From positions 124,001-188,000 of the forward strand of contig NZ_JAEPWM010000004.1 in the NCBI RefSeq assembly GCF_016654015.1: a DNA stretch of 64,000 nucleotides, written 5' to 3'. Below, piece by piece: positions 8,681 through 16,848 of this stretch. Source of the DNA: Ramlibacter ginsenosidimutans. Its GTDB lineage: Bacteria > Pseudomonadota > Gammaproteobacteria > Burkholderiales > Burkholderiaceae_C. Each line of letters starts with the position of its first letter. Positions within the stretch are counted from its first letter, which is position 1. The notes under the pieces were generated by a model. The model had not been told where the DNA came from and searched no databases. It worked only from the letters and a program-made list of their open reading frames with translations. A program made the position numbers and the translations under genes.

Positions 8681-10216
8681 TTACGCGCGTCGCGGCCGCC
8701 CGCCGCGCAGCAGGCGCATGACGCCGGCACGCACGCGGTTCACGCCCGCCTTGAAAGGCGGCACATACAGCAGGATGGTAAAGATCGTGACAGCCGCGAA
8801 CACGGCGGCGATCGGCCGCGTGAAGAAGGGCGCGAGGCTGCCGTCGGAGAGCACGAGGCCGCGGCGCAGGCTCTTGTCCAGCAACGGACCGAGCACCAGG
8901 CCCAGCACCAGCGGCGCCATCTCGTAGCCTCGGCGGCGCAGGAAATACGCGCCGATGCCGATGGCCAGCATGGCGTAGATGTCGAACAGGCGCGAGGCGG
9001 TCGCGAACGCGCCCACCGTGCACAGCAGGAACACGATCGGCATCAGGATGCCGCGCCGCACCTTCAGCACCTGCAGCAGCGGCCGCACGCCGAACAGGCC
9101 GAACAGCAGGATGGTGATCGAGGCCAGCGTGGTCATCGCGACCACGTGGTAGATGAACAGCGGATGCTCGATCATCAGCATCGGGCCGGGTTGCACGCCG
9201 TGGATGATCATCGCGGCCATCAGCACCGCGGACGGCGCGGAGCCCGGGATGCCGAGCGCCAGGCACGGGATGATGTGGCCGGGAACCGAGGACATGTCGC
9301 CGGTCTCCGCTGCCATGAGGCCGTCGATGGAGCCCTTGCCGAACTTCTCCGGCTCCTTGCTCAGCGCCTTGGCGGCGGCATAGGACATCCAGGCGCCGGC
9401 GTCCTCGCCGACCCCCGGGAGCAGCCCGGTGAGCACGCCGATGATCCCCGAGCGCAGCACGGTCCAGCGGTATTGCAGGATCTCGCGCCAGCGTGGCAGC
9501 ACCGAGTCCTTCAGGTCCGCGATCTTGCGCTCGATGGGATCGGACAGGGTCGTCAGCACTTCGGCGAGGCCGAAGGCACCGACCAGCGCCGGGATCAGGG
9601 CGATGCCGCCCGCCAGTTCGTCCCATCCGAACGTGAAGCGGTTGTACGCATAGAGGCTTTCCTGCCCCACCTGCGCGAGGAACAGGCCCAGCAGGCCCAT
9701 CAGCCAGCCCTTGAGCGGGTCGCCGCCGACGATGCTGCCGGACAGCGTGACGCCGAACAGCGCCAGCCAGAAGAATTCGAAAGCGCCGAACTGCAGGGCG
9801 ACTTCCGACAGCGTCGGCGTGAACAGCGCCAGGCACAGCACGCCGATCAGCGTCGACACGAAGGCGCCGGAGGTCGCGATGCCGATCGCGCGGCCCGCCT
9901 GCCCTTGCTGCGCGAGCGCGTAGCCGTCCGCGCACGAAGCCGCGTTCGCCGCGGTTCCCGGGATGTTCAACAGGATGGCCGTGCGCGAGCCGCCGTACAG
10001 CGCGCCGACATAGGAGCAGATCAGCACCAGGATCGCGTCGTTGGCCTGGAGCTTGATCGTGAGCGTCGTGAGCAGCGCGATGGCCAGCGTCGCCGACAGC
10101 CCCGGCAGGATGCCCATGATGATGCCCACGAACGCCCCGCCCAGCCCGTACAGGAGCGTGAGCGGGTTCATGAAGCTCCAGTACGCGGCGCCGAGGTCGT
10201 GCAGTCCTTGCAGCAT
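8681..10216 (-). CDS. tripartite tricarboxylate transporter TctA-like permease
   Basis: A 511-residue inner-membrane protein with about eleven helices and the family hallmarks: GIIMGILPGLSATLAIA near residue 35, GGDPLKGWLMGLLGL near 155 and GLLPGVGEDAGAWMSYAAAK near 265. TctA is the large translocating subunit of a secondary importer that uses a periplasmic Bug-type binding protein. It lies between TctB (21 bp upstream) and the isomerase-like gene (9 bp downstream). The substrate is probably the carboxylate degraded by the downstream enzymes. Confidence 0.92.
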   Translation of the reverse strand: MLQGLHDLGAAYWSFMNPLTLLYGLGGAFVGIIMGILPGLSATLAIALLTTLTIKLQANDAILVLICSYVGALYGGSRTAILLNIPGTAANAASCADGYALAQQGQAGRAIGIATSGAFVSTLIGVLCLALFTPTLSEVALQFGAFEFFWLALFGVTLSGSIVGGDPLKGWLMGLLGLFLAQVGQESLYAYNRFTFGWDELAGGIALIPALVGAFGLAEVLTTLSDPIERKIADLKDSVLPRWREILQYRWTVLRSGIIGVLTGLLPGVGEDAGAWMSYAAAKALSKEPEKFGKGSIDGLMAAETGDMSSVPGHIIPCLALGIPGSAPSAVLMAAMIIHGVQPGPMLMIEHPLFIYHVVAMTTLASITILLFGLFGVRPLLQVLKVRRGILMPIVFLLCTVGAFATASRLFDIYAMLAIGIGAYFLRRRGYEMAPLVLGLVLGPLLDKSLRRGLVLSDGSLAPFFTRPIAAVFAAVTIFTILLYVPPFKAGVNRVRAGVMRLLRGGRPRRA

Positions 10217-10237
10217 GGGAAACGGAATGAGGGCCCG

Positions 10238-10801
10238 TCAGGGCAGGCGGACCAGGAACACGCGCTCGAACACGAGCCAGGTGACCGCCGAAGCAGCGAC
10301 GCCGATCACCAGCGCCTTGGCCCACGACTTCGCGTCGAGGCGGCGCTCGGCGGGGTCCGGGCTGATGCGCTGGAAGATCAGGATGGAAGCGGTGACGTAG
10401 ATCGAGGATGCGAGCCAGAACGGGATGCCGTGGCCCACCAGCACGACGCCGTAGCCGACGCACAGCAGCACCGCGATGACGACGCGCTTGCGCTCTTCGC
10501 GCCGGTGCGGCGTCGCTGCGGCGATCGCTTCGTGCGCGGCGCCCCGCCGCCAGCTGCGCAGGCCCATGACGCCGCCCAGCAGGATCATCGCGATCCCGAG
10601 CAGTCCGGGCAGCAGGCCGGGCACCGTGACCGGGTTGATGTTCTGCGACTGCAGGCGGTCCATGGTGATGGACCCGACCAGCACGGCGGCGCCCAGGACG
10701 ATCCAGCCGATCGCATCGTGCAGGTCGGCGCGCGCGGACGCGGGCTCCTCGTCGGTGCCGAGGGCGACCGAGTGCTCGGGCACGAGGGCGGGATCGGTCA
10801 T
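10238..10801 (-). CDS. tripartite tricarboxylate transporter TctB-like small permease
   Basis: A 187-residue protein with about four hydrophobic helices (for example IGWIVLGAAVLVGSI and LLPGLLGIAMILLGGVMG), the size and pattern of TctB. The ATG at 10801 is chosen because it lies 13 bp after the TctC stop; an upstream in-frame start would overlap tctC. An N-terminal hydrophilic segment of about 30 residues precedes the first helix. It works with TctA and TctC as a three-part carboxylate importer. Confidence 0.88.
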   Translation of the reverse strand: MTDPALVPEHSVALGTDEEPASARADLHDAIGWIVLGAAVLVGSITMDRLQSQNINPVTVPGLLPGLLGIAMILLGGVMGLRSWRRGAAHEAIAAATPHRREERKRVVIAVLLCVGYGVVLVGHGIPFWLASSIYVTASILIFQRISPDPAERRLDAKSWAKALVIGVAASAVTWLVFERVFLVRLP

Positions 10802-10814
10802 GGGTGCTGCGTCC

Positions 10815-11822
10815 TCAGGGCTTGGGGATGCCGACGGTGTCGGGCGAGACCTTGGTCTTGCCGCTCGCATGCAGGTTCCAGGCATTGGCCTGCACCGCGG
10901 GCCACACGGCCTTCTGCGCTTCCTCGCCGTAGAGCGGATCGAACAGCGCGCCGCGGCTGGTCGCGTACTTCTTCAGCGCCTCGCTCTTGGCGATGTTCTG
11001 CGCCCAGAGGCGCTCCACCGTCTTCACCACCTCGTCGGGCACGCCCTTGGGAATGAAGATGCCGAAGTAGTTGGCCGGGGCATGGAAGCCGGGCACGGTG
11101 GCCGACAGCGGCGGGATGGTGCCGTAGCCTTCGAGTTCGAGCGGCTTGTTGCTCACGACCGCGAGCGGGCGCAGGCGCTTGCCGCGGATCATGTCGGCCT
11201 GCTCCACGGCGAGCTGCGTGGTGAGGTCGGCTTCGCCGGCGACGGTGGCGACCACGGCGGGATTGCCGCCGTCATAGGAGACTTCCTTGTACTTCACGCC
11301 GGTGGCCTTGACGATCTCGTCCATCGCGGCGTGCGCGGCGGAGGTCACGCCCGCGGTGGCGACGCTGATCTGCCCCGGGCGCTTGTGCATGTCGTCCAGC
11401 AGCTCCTTCGCGGTGTGCCAGGGACGCGAGGGATTCACGCCGATCACCTGCACGTTGGCCACGTTGAGGAACAGGTGCCAGTCCTTGATGCTGGTGTTCA
11501 CCGAGCCGAGCGACTGGTACGCGCCCAGGTCCTGCGCCGCACCGGCCGTCCAGGTGTAGCCGTCCTTCGGCGCGTCCAGCGCGCTCTTGGTGCCGATGGC
11601 GCCCGATGCGCCCGGCTGGTTCACGATCACGATGGTCTGGCCCAGCGCCTTCTCCAGTTCGGCCGCGGTGACGCGCGTCACCTGGTCGGTCGAGCCGCCC
11701 GCCGCCCAGGGCACGATCAGGTTGATCGGACGCGTGGGCTTCCAGTTCTGTGCGGCAGCCGGCAGCGAAATGGCCAGCACCGCGCCGGCGGCGAGGGCAT
11801 GGAGGAAGAAGCGCTTGTTCAT
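10815..11822 (-). CDS. TctC/Bug-family periplasmic substrate-binding protein
   Basis: A 335-residue secreted binding protein with a Sec signal peptide (residues 1-24, cleavage after AAAQ-type sequence) and the Bug fold signature INLIVPWAAGGSTDQVTR, then VNQPGASGAIGTKSALDAP. It captures a carboxylate for the TctAB permease encoded downstream. It is the first gene of a five-gene operon running down to 6418. GGAG lies about 7 nt before the ATG at 11822, and a 16-bp palindrome shared with the epimerase promoter lies 22 nt upstream of the start. Ligand identity is not predictable. Confidence 0.92.
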   Translation of the reverse strand: MNKRFFLHALAAGAVLAISLPAAAQNWKPTRPINLIVPWAAGGSTDQVTRVTAAELEKALGQTIVIVNQPGASGAIGTKSALDAPKDGYTWTAGAAQDLGAYQSLGSVNTSIKDWHLFLNVANVQVIGVNPSRPWHTAKELLDDMHKRPGQISVATAGVTSAAHAAMDEIVKATGVKYKEVSYDGGNPAVVATVAGEADLTTQLAVEQADMIRGKRLRPLAVVSNKPLELEGYGTIPPLSATVPGFHAPANYFGIFIPKGVPDEVVKTVERLWAQNIAKSEALKKYATSRGALFDPLYGEEAQKAVWPAVQANAWNLHASGKTKVSPDTVGIPKP

Positions 11823-11843
11823 CGAGGTCTCCGGGTTAATTCC

Positions 11844-11859
11844 CTAATTGGTTAATTAA
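11844..11859. promoter_or_regulatory. palindromic operator-like site upstream of tctC-like gene
   Basis: The plus strand reads CTAATTGGTTAATTAA, two 6-bp arms around a 4-bp centre, 22 nt upstream of the tctC-like ATG. A near copy is found at 14142-14157. Both stand out as AT-rich in very GC-rich DNA. A GntR- or IclR-type repressor site is a reasonable guess; no regulator gene lies next to it. Confidence 0.55.
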
Positions 11860-11915
11860 AAGGTGAGGGCCACCAGCCTGTCAACGCCGCTTGCCCGGAT
11901 GCGCAGGCACTTTGT

Positions 11916-12983
11916 TCAGGCCAGCCAACGCTCACGATGCGCGGCGACGAAGGCATCATCCGTCAGGTGCGGGTAGTCGCGCTGCACGCGCGTCAGTTCC
12001 TCCGCCTGCCCCGGGCTCAGGCCTTCGCCGGCGTCGAGGCACCACGTGCCTTGCAGCAGTCCCTGGCGACGCAGGATCTCGTGGCAACCCGCGATGCAGC
12101 CATGGAAGTCGTGCGCCACGTCGAACAGGGCCGCATTGCAGTCCGTGACCTGGCTGTCCAGTGCAAGCAGGTCCAGCGGCACGCCGCCGGACTCCACGGC
12201 CAGGTGCAGGCGAGCTAGCAGTTGCACGGCTGCTTGCGTCCAGACGCTCCAGTGCCCGAGCAGCCCGCCCTTCACGCGCACCGTGACCGGCTGGCCATCG
12301 CGCACGAACCGGAACGGCGTCACCAGGTCGAGCACGATGTGGTCGTCGTTGCCGGTGTAGAGCGTCACCCGTTCCTCCGCGCGCGCAGCCACGACGCCGC
12401 GGATCACGTCCACCGTGCGGTAGCGGTTGAAGGGCGCCATCTTGATCGCGACGACGTTGTCGATCAGCGCGAACCGGCGCCAGAAATCCATCGAGAGCGC
12501 AATGCCGCCGACCGCAGGCTGCAGGTAGAAGCCCACCAGCGGGAACTCCGCCGCGACCGCACGGCAGTGCGCCTCCAGTTCGTCCTCGCTCGCGCCCTTC
12601 ATGGCGGCGAGGCTCAGGAGCCCCGCGTGGTAGCCAAGGCCGCGTGCGATGCGCGCCTCGCGCACGGCCTGCTCCGTCCTGCCGGCGAGACCCGCGACCA
12701 TGAACAGCGGCCTGCGGCCGCCGAGCGGCTCCCACTCGCGCGCGGTCTGCATCGCGAGCTCCAGCACCGGCTCGTACAGCCCGACGTCGCGGATCGCGAA
12801 TTGCGTGGAGTGCACGCCGACGGCGACGCCGCCCGCACCGGCGTCGAGGTAGTAGCGCGTCAGCGCGCGCTGGCGGCGCGCATCGAGCTTGCGGTTGGCA
12901 TCCAGCGCCAGCAGGTGCGCGGGGATGGCCGCGCCGCGCCGCAGGACGGCGAGGCTTTCCGGTGGCAGTTCAGTCCAACGCAT
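11916..12983 (-). CDS. dihydrodipicolinate synthase/N-acetylneuraminate lyase-family protein
   Basis: A 355-residue TIM-barrel class I aldolase. The Schiff-base lysine is seen in VVAIKMAPFNR and the catalytic tyrosine in VGFYLQPAVGG, matching the DapA/NanA/KdgD arrangement. Family members cleave or dehydrate 2-keto acids, or condense them with aldehydes. At 355 residues it is longer than DapA (about 295). It sits between the TctC-led operon and the epimerase-like gene on the same strand, so a role in breaking down a sugar-acid intermediate made by the enolase-like enzyme is plausible. It is unlikely to be the biosynthetic DapA. Confidence 0.78.
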   Translation of the reverse strand: MRWTELPPESLAVLRRGAAIPAHLLALDANRKLDARRQRALTRYYLDAGAGGVAVGVHSTQFAIRDVGLYEPVLELAMQTAREWEPLGGRRPLFMVAGLAGRTEQAVREARIARGLGYHAGLLSLAAMKGASEDELEAHCRAVAAEFPLVGFYLQPAVGGIALSMDFWRRFALIDNVVAIKMAPFNRYRTVDVIRGVVAARAEERVTLYTGNDDHIVLDLVTPFRFVRDGQPVTVRVKGGLLGHWSVWTQAAVQLLARLHLAVESGGVPLDLLALDSQVTDCNAALFDVAHDFHGCIAGCHEILRRQGLLQGTWCLDAGEGLSPGQAEELTRVQRDYPHLTDDAFVAAHRERWLA

Positions 12984-13044
12984 GGTCGATCATCTCAAGG
13001 CTAGTGTCCGGTGCCGCCGCGGAACCGGCTTGGCCGGGCCGCTG

Positions 13045-13071
13045 GGGCGCCTCCGCGAGGGGGAGGCGCCC
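13045..13071. terminator. GC-rich hairpin between epimerase-like and DHDPS-like genes
   Basis: A perfect 10-bp stem (GGGCGCCTCC at 13045-13054, GGAGGCGCCC at 13062-13071) with a 7-nt loop lies in the 106-bp gap between two minus-strand genes. No T-run follows. It could attenuate transcription or stabilise mRNA between the two genes. Confidence 0.45.
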
Positions 13072-13089
13072 GAGGCGCTTCAGGGCGGG

Positions 13090-14127
13090 TCAATACTTTC
13101 CGTCGCGCGCTTCGTAGTGCGTGGGCTTGTTCAGGGAAGCGCCACCGTGCTGCACCCAGTCGGCCGTCCACTCCAGCATGCGCGAGAGACTCACCCGCGG
13201 CTCGCCGAACAGGCGGAAGGCTTCCTTGCAGTCGACCAGCCACGCCGTCTTGGCCTCGTAGCCGGTGAACACCGGCGCGACGTTCATGCGCTCGCCCAGC
13301 TCGCAGGCGAGCTCGCGGATGCTCACCCTGGGGCCGCTCAGGTTCAACGGCGAGGTCGGCGCGGTGCAGTGCGCGAGCGAACGCAGGGTCCAGTCGTTCG
13401 CCTCGCCCTGCCAGATCACGTTCGCATGGCCCATGGAGAGGTCGATCAGCTGCTTGCGCAGCAGCTTCTGCGCGATGTCGTGCAGCACGCCGTAGCGCAT
13501 GTCGATGGCATACGACAGGCGCAGCAGCCGGCCCGGCGTGCCGAGCTCGTGCGAGAAGTGCTCGAACATGCGCTCGCGCGCCACGCAGGAATTGGCGTAC
13601 TCGCCCGAGGGCGCGGTGGGCGGCATGGACTCCGGCGCGCCGTCGCCGTCGCTGGGGACGAAGGGATAAACGCAGGCGGTGGAGAAGGCGACGATGCGCG
13701 AACGCGGGAAGCGCTCGGCGACCAAGGCGGGCACATGCGCGTTCATCGCCCAGGTCAGCCACTCGCTGCCGGTGGAGCCGAACTTGCGTCCGGCCATGAA
13801 CACGATGTTGGGTGCGTCGGGCAGCCCCGCGAGCGCCTCGCGCGAGAGCAGGTCGGCGGTGATGCACTCGACACCGGCCGCCTGCAGTTGCTCGCGCAGG
13901 CCCGGTTCGGAAAAACGCGCGACGCCGATCACCCGCCGCTCGGGGCTGGCGCGCTTGGCCATCCGCGCCAGCGTCGGGCCCATCTTGCCGCCGACGCCCA
14001 GCACCATGATGTCGCCGGGCACCTGCTGCAGCGCCTGCACCAGTTCCGGCGAAGGCCGGCTCAGCAATTCCTCCAGCGCGGTGACGTCCGCGATGCGCGC
14101 GGGCAGGTCCTTGGCAGCTTCCGTCAT
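13090..14127 (-). CDS. NAD-dependent epimerase/dehydratase-like protein
   Basis: A 345-residue extended-SDR-like protein with a Rossmann-type nucleotide-binding segment MVLGVGGKMGPTLARMA near residue 40 and a late substrate domain. The SDR tyrosine appears in GEYANSCVARE, but the usual lysine four residues later is not present (YANSC), so ordinary SDR catalysis is doubtful. The ATG at 14127 is chosen; the open frame continues upstream only through a CGCAGAG repeat and intergenic DNA, which is not real coding sequence. A palindrome 15 nt upstream of the start matches the one before the tctC-like gene, tying it to the same catabolic set. Confidence 0.75.
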   Translation of the reverse strand: MTEAAKDLPARIADVTALEELLSRPSPELVQALQQVPGDIMVLGVGGKMGPTLARMAKRASPERRVIGVARFSEPGLREQLQAAGVECITADLLSREALAGLPDAPNIVFMAGRKFGSTGSEWLTWAMNAHVPALVAERFPRSRIVAFSTACVYPFVPSDGDGAPESMPPTAPSGEYANSCVARERMFEHFSHELGTPGRLLRLSYAIDMRYGVLHDIAQKLLRKQLIDLSMGHANVIWQGEANDWTLRSLAHCTAPTSPLNLSGPRVSIRELACELGERMNVAPVFTGYEAKTAWLVDCKEAFRLFGEPRVSLSRMLEWTADWVQHGGASLNKPTHYEARDGKY

Positions 14128-14141
14128 CCCGCCACTATTCA

Positions 14142-14157
14142 CTAACTGGTGAATTAG
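14142..14157. promoter_or_regulatory. palindromic operator-like site upstream of epimerase-like gene
   Basis: The plus strand reads CTAACTGGTGAATTAG, 6-bp arms (CTAACT/AATTAG) around GGTG, 15 nt before the ATG at 14127. It matches the site at 11844-11859 in 13 of 16 positions. Its closeness to the start suggests that binding blocks transcription initiation. Confidence 0.55.
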
Positions 14158-14241
14158 CGCATGAGGGTGATCCCTTAGAACGATGGGGGGCTGGGGGCGG
14201 GGTCTGGGCGGCCTTTGAGGGAGCTGGGACGGATGATCGAA

Positions 14242-14350
14242 AAGGAGAACGCAGAGTGCGCAGAGGTTACGCAGAGGACGCAGAGAAAACCTTGAAGAAG
14301 GATGTTCTGCGCCCTCTGCGTAACCTTTGCGTCCTCTGCGTTCCAAAGAG
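14242..14350. repeat. CGCAGAGGACGCA palindromic intergenic repeat, copy 2
   Basis: An imperfect inverted repeat of CGCAGAG-type units (GAACGCAGAGTGCGCAGAGG on the left; GCGTCCTCTGCGTTCC on the right) around a loop containing AAAACCTTGAAG, the same loop core as copy 1 at 6277-6414. It lies between the epimerase-like start and the end of the first TRAP binding protein gene. Confidence 0.78.
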
Positions 14351-14383
14351 ACTGATCTGGCGCAGATGCCTACACGGGCAGCG

Positions 14384-14411
14384 AAAAGAAAAAGGCCGCC
14401 CGAGGGCGGCC
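14384..14411 (-). terminator. rho-independent terminator of TRAP binding protein gene 1
   Basis: Read on the minus strand, GGCCGCCC pairs with GGGCGGCC across a tiny loop (14394-14411) and is followed by TTTTTCTTTT (14384-14393). It is 22 bp after the stop codon of the gene ending at 14434. Confidence 0.85.
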
Positions 14412-14433
14412 GTTTCGCGACGCGGGTCGGCTC

Positions 14434-15516
14434 TCAGACTTTCGTCGACATCATGAAGCTGTCGAAGTAGTACTCCGAGAAGCGGCTCCACAGCAGCTGG
14501 TCGCGCTGGAAGGCGCGCATGTCCTGGTGGATGGTCTTGAACTCGGGCGACTTCGCCTCGTGCTCGGCGAACACTTCCATCGAGGCCTTGTAGCCGGCCT
14601 GCAGCACGTCCTTGGGGAAGGCCTTGAGCTGCGTCTTGTTGGCCACCAGGCGCTTCAGCGCGATGGGGTTCACGGCGTCGTACTTCGCGAGCATGTCGCG
14701 CGCGGCCACGTTGCAGGCAGCCTGCAGGATCGCCTTGTTCTCCGGCGACAGCGCGGCATAGGCCTTGGTGTTCACGAAGAACTCCAGCTCCGCCCCGCCT
14801 TCCCACCAGCCCGGATAGTAGTAATACGGCGCGACCTTGTTGAAGCCCAGCTTCTCGTCGTCGTAGGGGCCGACGAACTCGGTGGCATCCAGCGTGCCCT
14901 TCTCCAGCGACTGGTACACCTCGCCGGCCGGCATGTTCTGCGACACGACGCCCAGCTTCGCCATCGCTTCGCCGAGCAGGCCGCCGCCCATGCGCATCTT
15001 CAGGCCCTTCAGGTCGGCGACGCTCTTGATCTCCTTGCGGAACCAGCCGCCCATCTGCGTGCCGGTGTTGCCGGCGCTGAAGCTCTTGATGTTGTGCTTC
15101 GCGTAGAACGCGTCCATCAGCTTGCGGCCGTTGCCGTGCTCCATCCACGCGTCCATCTGGCGCGCGGTCAGCCCGAAGGGCACGGCGCAGCCGAAGGCGA
15201 AGATCGGGTCCTTGCCCGTGAAGTAGTACGGCGCGGTCTGCGCCATCTCGATCGTGCTGTTCTCCAGTGCATCGACCACGCCGAAGGCCGGCATGAGCTC
15301 GCCGCCGGCGTGCACGGAAATGTCGAACTTGCCGCCGGAGAGATCCTTCACCGTCTTGGACATCACTTCGGCGCTGCCGAAGATGGTGTCCAGCGACTTG
15401 GGAAAGGAGGAAGCGAGGCGCCAGCGCACCGCGGCCTGCGCGTGCACCGCGGGTGCGACACCGGAAGCGAGCACGCCGGCGATGCCGGCGCGCTTCATGA
15501 GGGAACGACGGTCCAT
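14434..15516 (-). CDS. TRAP transporter periplasmic binding protein (DctP-type), paralog 1
   Basis: A 360-residue binding protein with a twin-arginine-type leader (MDRRSLMKRAG, then an Ala-rich hydrophobic core ending at about residue 27, VHAQ). It shares most of its length with the two genes upstream, for example GGWFRKEIKSVADLKGLK and YYYYPGWWEGG, but is the most divergent of the three. Related TRAP binding proteins of the TakP type carry 2-oxo acids or aromatic acids as metal complexes. AGGAG precedes the ATG at 15516. A strong terminator follows. No permease gene is adjacent. Confidence 0.9.
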   Translation of the reverse strand: MDRRSLMKRAGIAGVLASGVAPAVHAQAAVRWRLASSFPKSLDTIFGSAEVMSKTVKDLSGGKFDISVHAGGELMPAFGVVDALENSTIEMAQTAPYYFTGKDPIFAFGCAVPFGLTARQMDAWMEHGNGRKLMDAFYAKHNIKSFSAGNTGTQMGGWFRKEIKSVADLKGLKMRMGGGLLGEAMAKLGVVSQNMPAGEVYQSLEKGTLDATEFVGPYDDEKLGFNKVAPYYYYPGWWEGGAELEFFVNTKAYAALSPENKAILQAACNVAARDMLAKYDAVNPIALKRLVANKTQLKAFPKDVLQAGYKASMEVFAEHEAKSPEFKTIHQDMRAFQRDQLLWSRFSEYYFDSFMMSTKV

Positions 15517-15637
15517 GGAAAGCGGCTCCTGACTGCAATCGACAAATGTGTGGCGCGCATGATGCGCCGACCGGCGTCACAAAGCTGTCAGGAAGCTGGC
15601 ATCTCGACAGGAGCGCGAAACCTGCGCGGGGCCCTCC

Positions 15638-16717
15638 TCACAACCTCTGCGATTGCATGAAGCGGTCGAAGGTCGCCTCCGTGAAGCGGAACCAGAGGTT
15701 CTGGTCGGCGCGGAACCGGGTGTAGTCCGCGTAGACCTTCTTCCAGTTCGGATTCTTCGCGGACAGCTCCTCGTACACCTGCATGGACACCTTGAACGAC
15801 TGGGCCATCACGTCGTTCGGGAACGGACGCAGCCTGGCGCCCTGCGCGACCAGCGTCTTCAGCGCCGCGGGGTTGCGCGCGTCGTACTTGGCCTGCATGT
15901 CCACGTGCGTGAAACCCGAGGCCGCCTCGACGATCGCCTTGTACTCCGCGGGCAGCGCGGCCCAGGCCTTGCGATTGATGAAGAAGTCGACCTGCGGGCC
16001 GCCCTCCCACCAGCCGGGGTAGTAATAGAAGGGCGCGACCTTGTTGAACCCGAGCTTCAGGTCGTCGTAGGGACCCACCCACTCCGCCGCGTCGATGGTC
16101 CCCTTCTCCAGCGCCTGGTAGATGTCGCCGCCGGGGATGCTCTGCGGCACGCCGCCCATGCGCTCGATGATCCGGCCGGCGAAGCCGCCGATGCGGAACT
16201 TCAGGCCCTTCATGTCGGCCAGCGACCTGATCTCCTTGCGGAACCAGCCTCCCATCTGCGAGCCGGTGTTGCCACCCGGGAAGCTGACCATGTTGTAGTT
16301 CGCGTAGAACTCGCGCATCAGCTTCAGGCCGTTGCCTTCGAACATCCACGCGCTCATCTGCCGGCTGTTCAGGCCGAACGGGATGGCTGCGCCGATGGCG
16401 AAGGTCTCGTCCTTGCCGAAGAAATAGTAGGGCACGGTATGGCAGGCCTCGACCGTGCCGTGCTGCACGCCGTCCACGACGCCGAACGCAGGCATCAGCT
16501 CGCCGGCCGGGTGCACGGAAATCTCGAACCGGCCGGCGGTCATGGCCTTCACCTGCTTCGAAAAGACCTCGGCGGCGCCGTAGATGGTGTCCAGCGACTT
16601 GGGAAACGACGATGCCAGCCGCCAGCGGATGGTGGCCTGCGCGTGCACCGCCGGGGCGATGCCGGCGGCGAGCACGCCGGCGATGCCAGTGCGCCTCAGG
16701 ACGGAACGACGATCCAT
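15638..16717 (-). CDS. TRAP transporter periplasmic binding protein (DctP-type), paralog 2
   Basis: A 359-residue paralog with the same Tat-type leader (MDRRSVLRRTGIAGVLAAGI) and binding-protein core (GGWFRKEIRSLADMKGLKFR, YPGWWEGGPQVDFFIN). It is closer to paralog 3 than to paralog 1. It is separated from paralog 3 by a strong terminator at 16775-16805 and from paralog 1 by 121 bp, so it is probably transcribed separately from paralog 3. Differences in the pocket region (for example N-R-K-A after DFFI) suggest a different ligand preference, which cannot be named from the sequence. Confidence 0.9.
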   Translation of the reverse strand: MDRRSVLRRTGIAGVLAAGIAPAVHAQATIRWRLASSFPKSLDTIYGAAEVFSKQVKAMTAGRFEISVHPAGELMPAFGVVDGVQHGTVEACHTVPYYFFGKDETFAIGAAIPFGLNSRQMSAWMFEGNGLKLMREFYANYNMVSFPGGNTGSQMGGWFRKEIRSLADMKGLKFRIGGFAGRIIERMGGVPQSIPGGDIYQALEKGTIDAAEWVGPYDDLKLGFNKVAPFYYYPGWWEGGPQVDFFINRKAWAALPAEYKAIVEAASGFTHVDMQAKYDARNPAALKTLVAQGARLRPFPNDVMAQSFKVSMQVYEELSAKNPNWKKVYADYTRFRADQNLWFRFTEATFDRFMQSQRL

Positions 16718-16774
16718 GGCGAATTTTCTCCTTCTGCTGCCGCGGTGGCGCGGCGGATCATCGACGCCGCCTGC

Positions 16775-16805
16775 AAAAAAAACGCCCCGGCGGATGACCG
16801 GGGCG
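16775..16805 (-). terminator. rho-independent terminator of TRAP binding protein gene 3
   Basis: On the minus strand CGCCCCGG and CCGGGGCG form an 8-bp stem with a 7-nt loop (16783-16805), followed by eight T residues (16775-16782). It separates paralog 3 from paralog 2. Confidence 0.9.
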
Positions 16806-16848
16806 GATCATAAGGTTCCCATGGCGACCGAAGCCGCCGCGGGCCGGG

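Noticed and set aside
13090..14346. Longer N-terminus for the epimerase-like protein starting near 14346
   Set aside because: The extra part translates the CGCAGAG repeat and AT-rich operator region; the normal Rossmann start follows the ATG at 14127.
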